From Lachnospiraceae bacterium (GTDB lineage: Bacteria > Bacillota > Clostridia > Lachnospirales > Lachnospiraceae), in NCBI GenBank assembly GCA_017526745.1, contig JAFXQX010000015.1, positions 62,001-126,000 on the forward strand: a stretch of DNA of 64,000 nucleotides. Reading direction: 5' to 3'. The notes under the pieces are model-generated. The model searched no databases and was not told the DNA's origin. It worked only from the letters and a program-made list of their open reading frames with translations. Below are positions 59,325-64,000 of the stretch, one piece after another. The translations under genes and the position numbers were made by a program. Position 1 is the first letter of the stretch, and each line of letters starts with the position of its first letter.

Positions 59325-60056
59325 ATGTCAGTTACAAATTACGGCGGATACGGATACGGTTACGGTATGGGAGGGATGAGCTATCTTCTCGTTCTTATCG
59401 GTGCGGCACTCTGCCTTATCACATCCGGACTGGTAAAGTCCACGTTCAACAGGTATTCACGCATTACCGCGATGTCACATATGACAGGCTGTGAGGTCGC
59501 CTCATCCATACTGAGAAAAGAAGGCATATATGACGTCAAGGTCGAAAGGATCGAGGGCAGCCTTACGGATCATTTCGATCCGGCAGCAAAGGTCGTAAGG
59601 CTCTCGTCAGCTGTTTATGATTCGGACAGCGTTGCCGCTATCAGCGTGGCGGCACATGAATGCGGACATGCGATGCAGCATAACGAGGATTATTTCCCGC
59701 TCAAGCTCAGAAGCGCGATACTCCCGGCAGCCAGTTTCGGCTCCAAGTACGGACTGTGGATCGTTATCGCGGGACTGTTCATAAGCTTTTTCAGACCGCT
59801 TGTATTTATCGGGATAGTGCTGTTTGCATTCGGAGTCCTGTTCCAGATCGTAACGCTCCCGGTTGAATTTGATGCTTCGCACCGGGCCCTTGTTACGCTT
59901 TCCGAGATGGGTATCCTCGGAGACGAAGAGTCCGAGGGAGCACGAAAAGTCTTAAGGAGTGCGGCCATGACCTATGTCGCTTCCGCAGCCGCATCGATAC
60001 TGTCGCTTATAAGGCTCATCCTTATATCCCGCGGAGGCAGGAGCAGACGTGACTGA
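59325..60056 (+). CDS. yugP: YugP-type zinc metallopeptidase, membrane-bound
   Basis: 243 residues of the Zn_peptidase_2 (YugP) family. An N-terminal Gly/Tyr-rich stretch (GGYGYGYGMGGM), membrane helix at ~20-35, the metal motif HECGH (111-115) in SVAAHECGHAMQH, two further helices near 150-180 and one at the C-terminus. Expected to be an integral membrane peptidase; substrate unknown. Encoded between fmt and rsmB, a neighbourhood often seen in Firmicutes. The end overlaps the rsmB start by 8 nt. Confidence 0.92.
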   Translation: MSVTNYGGYGYGYGMGGMSYLLVLIGAALCLITSGLVKSTFNRYSRITAMSHMTGCEVASSILRKEGIYDVKVERIEGSLTDHFDPAAKVVRLSSAVYDSDSVAAISVAAHECGHAMQHNEDYFPLKLRSAILPAASFGSKYGLWIVIAGLFISFFRPLVFIGIVLFAFGVLFQIVTLPVEFDASHRALVTLSEMGILGDEESEGARKVLRSAAMTYVASAAASILSLIRLILISRGGRSRRD

Positions 60057-61368
60057 CGTTCGGCGTATCGCCTATGAAGCGCTTCTTGCGGCGGATGAGA
60101 AAAAGGCGACCAATAGTCTTACAAAGGATGTCCTGGACAAGTATTCCTATCTTGATATCCGTGACCGCAGGCTGCTTAAAAGGCTTATCGAGGGAGTTAC
60201 CGAAAGAAGAATATCGATCGATCACGTTCTTGACCAGTTTTCCACCGTTAAGGTACAGAAGATGAAAAAGCAGGTGAGGACCCTTCTTCGGATGGGTGTT
60301 TATCAGCTGCTGTACATGGATAAGGTCGATGATCATGCGGCAGTCTTCGAGACCGTAAGGATCGCCAAGAAGACCAAAGCTTCCGCCCTTTCGGGCTTTA
60401 TAAATGCGGTGCTTCGAAACATCGCAAAGAACCGGGATGCCATCAGATGGCCGGATCCCGGCAAAGATACCGTAAAGTATCTGTCGGTTGCATATTCATG
60501 TCCCGAATGGATCGTCTCAAAGCTTATCGAACAGCAGGGGGCACAAAATGCGGAGGACCTTCTGCGTCTTTCGGTAAGCATCCGCCCCGTTACCGCAAGG
60601 ATCAATCTGTCCAAAACATCACTATCGTCCGTTCTTGATACGGAAGATATCACACCATCGGATATCTGCGATATTGCCGTCATACTTAATGACTGCGGCG
60701 ATATATCTTCGATCCCGGCCGTATCCGACGGCAGGATCTGCGTCCAGGACATTGGATCCATGCTAGTATGCCTTGCCGCCGGGATCAAAAAGGATGATAC
60801 TGTTCTGGATCTTTGCGCCGCCCCGGGTGGAAAATCACTCCATGCGGCCGATATCGCCACGGACGGAAGAGTTATCGCATGTGATATTTCCGCCGAAAGA
60901 CTCGGACGTATAGAGGAAAATGCCGGAAGATGCGGGTTTTCTAACATTACATGCCGGTTAATGGATGCAACTTTGTATGAACCGGAATTTGAAGGCCTGG
61001 CCGATGTGGTCATCGCGGATGTTCCGTGTTCCGGACTGGGTGTAATGGGAAGAAAGAACGATATCAAATACAATATCACTCCGGAAGCGATCTCATCGCT
61101 TACCCTTGTTCAGAGACAGATAGTTGAAAATGCGGCAAAGTACGTAAAGAAGGGCGGGACGCTCATCTTCTCAACCTGCACATGCACAAGGGAAGAGAAC
61201 ATGGACAATGCAATGTACCTGAAGGATGAACTCGGACTTGTGCCGGTTGATTTTTACGCTCTCCTTCCCCCGGCCCTTGCGGATGCTACCGCTAAGGAAG
61301 GATATATACAGCTTTACGGAAAGGATGCGGCGACCGACGGATTTTTCATAGCCAGATTTGCAAAATGA
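60049..61368 (+). CDS. rsmB: 16S rRNA m5C methyltransferase RsmB
   Basis: Methylates cytosine 967 (E. coli numbering) of 16S rRNA. 439 residues: N-terminal NusB-like RNA-binding domain (1-135; RIAYEALLAADEKKATNSLTKDVLDK), then a Rossmann SAM domain with DLCAAPGGKSLHAADI, CDISAERLGRI, the first catalytic-type Cys in IADVPCSGLG and the second in IFSTCTCTREEN. GTG start at 60049, overlapping yugP by 8 nt, with GGAGG upstream. Stop overlaps rlmN by 4 nt. Confidence 0.96.
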   Translation: MTDVRRIAYEALLAADEKKATNSLTKDVLDKYSYLDIRDRRLLKRLIEGVTERRISIDHVLDQFSTVKVQKMKKQVRTLLRMGVYQLLYMDKVDDHAAVFETVRIAKKTKASALSGFINAVLRNIAKNRDAIRWPDPGKDTVKYLSVAYSCPEWIVSKLIEQQGAQNAEDLLRLSVSIRPVTARINLSKTSLSSVLDTEDITPSDICDIAVILNDCGDISSIPAVSDGRICVQDIGSMLVCLAAGIKKDDTVLDLCAAPGGKSLHAADIATDGRVIACDISAERLGRIEENAGRCGFSNITCRLMDATLYEPEFEGLADVVIADVPCSGLGVMGRKNDIKYNITPEAISSLTLVQRQIVENAAKYVKKGGTLIFSTCTCTREENMDNAMYLKDELGLVPVDFYALLPPALADATAKEGYIQLYGKDAATDGFFIARFAK

Positions 61369-62423
61369 ACCGGACGAACGATATAAGATCATTTACATAT
61401 GACGAACTGTTAAAGGTTGCGGCCGAAGCCGGTGCCAGGGATTATACTGCAGGGCAGATATTCGGCTGGCTCCACCGGAAAAAAACCGGATGCCTTTCGC
61501 AGATGACTAACGTTTCCAAGGACGTAAGATCATTTCTCGAAAAGAATTATCCCATATTCTCCGTCACCCGCCGGGAAGTTCTCGTATCCTCCATCGACGG
61601 GACGCGGAAGTATATCCACAGCCTTTGCGACGGCAATGTGATCGAGACCGTACTGCTTCGGTATGACTACGGGAATACCGTATGCATCAGCTCACAGGCC
61701 GGCTGCAGGATGGGCTGCGCCTTCTGCGCATCAACTATCGACGGACTTGCCAGGAACCTTACCGCAGGTGAGATGGCGGCCCAGGTTTACAGCGTTGAAG
61801 AAGACATCAATGAAAGGGTCAGCCACGTTGTAGTCATGGGGTCGGGCGAGCCTTTGGATAATTACGAAAACTTTACAAGGTTCGTGGATATTATAACCGA
61901 CAAAAGGGGTGCCGGCCTTGGTGGCAGGAACATAACCGCCAGCACATGCGGGCTTGCGGATAAGATCAGGGAACTTGCCGACAGGAAATATGCGCTCACG
62001 CTTGCCCTTTCGCTCCATGCGGTCACGGATGAAAAGAGAAAACAGATCATGCCCGTTGCCAACAAATATCCGCTGAAAGAGGTCATAGATGCATGCAGGT
62101 ACTATTTTGACACGACCGGGCGGCGTATAACGCTTGAATACAGCCTGATTGCGGGATTTAACGATACCGATGAGGATGTAAGGGGACTGGCTGATATCGC
62201 ATCGTATCTTTCGGCCCATGTGAACCTCATTCCGGTCAATCCGATAAAGGAGCGCAGCTTTGCTCCGACAGGCCCGAAAGACGCGGTATTGCTTAAAAAT
62301 AAACTTGAAAAAAACAATATTAATGTTACTATAAGAAGGGAAATGGGGCGCGATATTTCTGGGGCCTGTGGTCAGTTGCGCCGTAGTTTCCAAAGTAAGT
62401 ATGTAGGAGAACGGAATGCTTAA
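61365..62423 (+). CDS. rlmN: dual-specificity 23S rRNA/tRNA methyltransferase RlmN
   Basis: Radical-SAM enzyme making 2-methyladenosine at 23S A2503 and tRNA A37. 352 residues. The radical-SAM CxxxCxxC cluster site is GCRMGCAFCAST, preceded by CISSQAGC; the SAM/GGEP-equivalent segment is MGSGEPLDNYENF, and the methyl-transfer Cys near the C-terminus is in DISGACGQLRR. N-terminal HhH-like accessory domain (GQIFGWLHRKKTG). ATGA overlap with rsmB and 8-nt overlap with the phosphatase gene. Confidence 0.97.
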   Translation: MNRTNDIRSFTYDELLKVAAEAGARDYTAGQIFGWLHRKKTGCLSQMTNVSKDVRSFLEKNYPIFSVTRREVLVSSIDGTRKYIHSLCDGNVIETVLLRYDYGNTVCISSQAGCRMGCAFCASTIDGLARNLTAGEMAAQVYSVEEDINERVSHVVVMGSGEPLDNYENFTRFVDIITDKRGAGLGGRNITASTCGLADKIRELADRKYALTLALSLHAVTDEKRKQIMPVANKYPLKEVIDACRYYFDTTGRRITLEYSLIAGFNDTDEDVRGLADIASYLSAHVNLIPVNPIKERSFAPTGPKDAVLLKNKLEKNNINVTIRREMGRDISGACGQLRRSFQSKYVGERNA

Positions 62424-63150
62424 GACATATTCAATGACGGATATAGGCAGAAAGAGGAAGCTCAATCAGGATACTGTCTATTCCTGCGAGCATCCGCTGG
62501 GCAATCTTTCCAACCTGTTCATAGTGTGTGACGGGATGGGAGGCCATAAGGCCGGAGATTATGCATCGGCATATACCGTTAAGGCGATCGAACGCGAGGT
62601 GGAGGCGTGCGAGGACAAGTCCCCGATCAAGATACTCAGGGAAGCGATAACGATCGCAAATGCCGAAATATACGAGAAGGCATCGACAGAGGCTGATTTT
62701 GCCGGTATGGGCACGACGTGCGTCGCCGCGACCATAGCGGATGATGTACTTTATGTGGCGAATGTCGGCGACAGCAGGCTGTATCTTATAGATAAGGCCA
62801 TCACGCAGGTCACCAAGGATCATTCGCTCGTTGCGGAGCTTGTCAGAAAAGGTTCTCTTGATGAGAGCCAGGCAAAAGCTCATCCGGATAAGAATATCAT
62901 AACCAGAGCGATCGGAGCAGCTCCCTCGGTAGAGATCGATTTCTTTGAAGTCGAGCTTTCCGCAGGAGATGTTATCTTAATGTGCACCGACGGGCTTACG
63001 AACATGGTGGACGATGATGAGATACTCCGCATTGTAAGGACCGGCGTTGACGTTCCGGACATTGCGGAAAACCTGATCAGGATGGCTAATCATAACGGCG
63101 GGAAGGATAATATAGGGGTTGTTATCATTGAGGCGTCAGAGGAGAGATAA
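62416..63150 (+). CDS. prpC: PP2C-family Ser/Thr phosphatase (Stp/PrpC)
   Basis: 244 residues, Mn/Mg-dependent phosphatase that reverses PrkC phosphorylation. Metal-binding Asp residues are seen in FIVCDGMGGHKAGDYAS, VGDSRLY, MCTDGLTN and GKDNIGVV; the N-terminal SMTDIGRKRKLNQDTV is the usual opening. No membrane segment. It overlaps rlmN by 8 nt and is followed directly by prkC, the standard Firmicute phosphatase-kinase pair acting in cell-wall and growth control. Confidence 0.95.
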   Translation: MLKTYSMTDIGRKRKLNQDTVYSCEHPLGNLSNLFIVCDGMGGHKAGDYASAYTVKAIEREVEACEDKSPIKILREAITIANAEIYEKASTEADFAGMGTTCVAATIADDVLYVANVGDSRLYLIDKAITQVTKDHSLVAELVRKGSLDESQAKAHPDKNIITRAIGAAPSVEIDFFEVELSAGDVILMCTDGLTNMVDDDEILRIVRTGVDVPDIAENLIRMANHNGGKDNIGVVIIEASEER

Positions 63151-64000
63151 ATGCTTGAGATAGGTACGTTTTTAGGAGACAGATACGAGATCCTCGAACT
63201 GATCGGAAGCGGGGGCATGGCCGATGTATATAAGGCCAAATGCCACAAGCTTAACAGGTTCGTTGCAATAAAAGTGTTAAAGAGCGAGTTTTCATCCGAC
63301 TCGAGTTTTGTATCCAAGTTCAAGGCCGAGGCACAGGCCGCTGCGGGTCTGATGCATCCGAACATCGTAAATGTTTACGATGTCGGCGAAGAACGTCGGA
63401 TGTACTACTTTGTCATGGAGCTGGTTGAGGGCATAACGCTCAAACACTATATCGAGAAGAAGATAAGGCTTACCGCCAAAGAGGCCGTGAGCATAGCGAT
63501 CCAGGTATCCATGGGTATCGAGGCGGCACACAACAACGGGATCATTCACCGCGATATCAAGCCGCAGAACATAATCATCTCCAAGGAAGGAAAGGTTAAG
63601 GTTGCGGACTTCGGCATAGCCAAGGCTGCGACCAGCAATACCGTAACTTCCCATGCCATGGGCAGCGTTCATTACACTTCGCCCGAACAGGCACGGGGCG
63701 GATATTCCGATGCCAAATCCGATATCTATTCGATCGGTATCACTCTGTATGAAATGATTACGGGGCATGTTCCTTTTGACGGGGAGACCACGGTTGCCGT
63801 TGCGATCAAGCATATACAGGAGGAGATGCCTTCCCCGCGCGTATATGTTCCGGATGTTCCGATAAGCGTAGAGCAGATAATCGCCAAATGCTGCCAGAAG
63901 AATCCCGACAGACGCTATGCGAACGTCGGACAGCTTATCCGCGACCTTAAGCATTCGCTCACCAATCCCGATGAGGAATTTGTCGTGATCCAGGAACCCG
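63151..64000 (+). CDS. prkC: Ser/Thr protein kinase PrkC, N-terminal part (cut by window edge)
   Basis: The first 283 residues are present and the frame is open at the right edge. Hanks-type kinase domain: glycine loop ELIGSGGMADVYKA, ATP-binding Lys in FVAIKVLK, catalytic loop IIHRDIKPQNIII, DFG in VADFGIAKA, activation segment with TSHAMGSVHYTSPEQARGG and SDIYSIGITLYEM. The expected juxtamembrane region, single membrane helix and extracellular PASTA repeats lie beyond the window. ATG 63151 sits immediately after the phosphatase stop, behind AGGAGAG. Usually followed by rsgA/engC (not visible). Confidence 0.96.
   Translation, partial: MLEIGTFLGDRYEILELIGSGGMADVYKAKCHKLNRFVAIKVLKSEFSSDSSFVSKFKAEAQAAAGLMHPNIVNVYDVGEERRMYYFVMELVEGITLKHYIEKKIRLTAKEAVSIAIQVSMGIEAAHNNGIIHRDIKPQNIIISKEGKVKVADFGIAKAATSNTVTSHAMGSVHYTSPEQARGGYSDAKSDIYSIGITLYEMITGHVPFDGETTVAVAIKHIQEEMPSPRVYVPDVPISVEQIIAKCCQKNPDRRYANVGQLIRDLKHSLTNPDEEFVVIQEP

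Overview
The window looks like chromosomal DNA of an anaerobic, plant-polysaccharide-using Firmicute, most likely a Lachnospiraceae relative (Butyrivibrio/Roseburia-like gut or rumen organism). This is inferred from gene content: hexuronate and pectin catabolism, a formate dehydrogenase, a YesM/YesN two-component system beside a sugar ABC importer, a Re-citrate-synthase-like enzyme, TelA/XpaC and many EAL proteins. Strong AGGAGG-type ribosome sites and moderate G+C (by eye) agree. Almost everything reads on the + strand; only an SDR dehydrogenase and an SGNH lipoprotein are on the minus strand. No rRNA, tRNA, CRISPR array, transposase or prophage gene was recognised.

Layout. 1-13.7 kb: glucuronate isomerase (cut by the edge) and a KDPG aldolase with a VOC extension, a convergent SDR, then one long operon kduI-uxaB-uxaA-uxuA-uxuB followed without a gap by a flavin/iron-sulfur oxidoreductase (frameshifted here) and a molybdopterin formate dehydrogenase. 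Together these form complete galacturonate and glucuronate routes to KDG plus the unsaturated-uronate isomerase; no KDG kinase is in the window. 13.8-20.1 kb: a small double-glycine peptide, a GlsB-like protein, two CBS/DUF21 membrane proteins, rpsB-tsf, a CofE-like protein. 20.1-26.8 kb: a 134-nt hairpin element, an SGNH lipoprotein, a shortened GH115-like protein with a sialate-esterase-type enzyme (xylan side-chain context), an Sfp-type phosphopantetheinyl transferase and a Re-citrate-synthase-like protein.

26.9-41.1 kb: a metal operon (HMA protein, P1B ATPase, SmtB-type repressor with a matching operator) containing a 102-nt palindromic repeat and coupled by a 4-nt overlap to a YesN/YesM pair. 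An arabinose/galactofuranose-type ABC importer with two binding proteins, an FGGY kinase and AraD follow. 41.1-55.6 kb: a DUF2298 membrane protein, a FIST sensor protein, an [FeFe]-hydrogenase-like iron-sulfur sensor fused to GGDEF-EAL, XpaC-TelA, two paralogous membrane GGDEF-EAL proteins (one apparently catalytically dead) and an EAL/HDOD protein. This is a c-di-GMP-hydrolysing and sensing island with no intact diguanylate cyclase. 55.6-64 kb: the housekeeping operon priA-def-fmt-yugP-rsmB-rlmN-prpC-prkC (prkC cut by the edge).

The strongest candidate for an undescribed system is the FIST protein plus hydrogenase-like c-di-GMP phosphodiesterase (43.75-47.46 kb): a redox, H2 or CO-type iron-sulfur sensor apparently wired directly to c-di-GMP breakdown.
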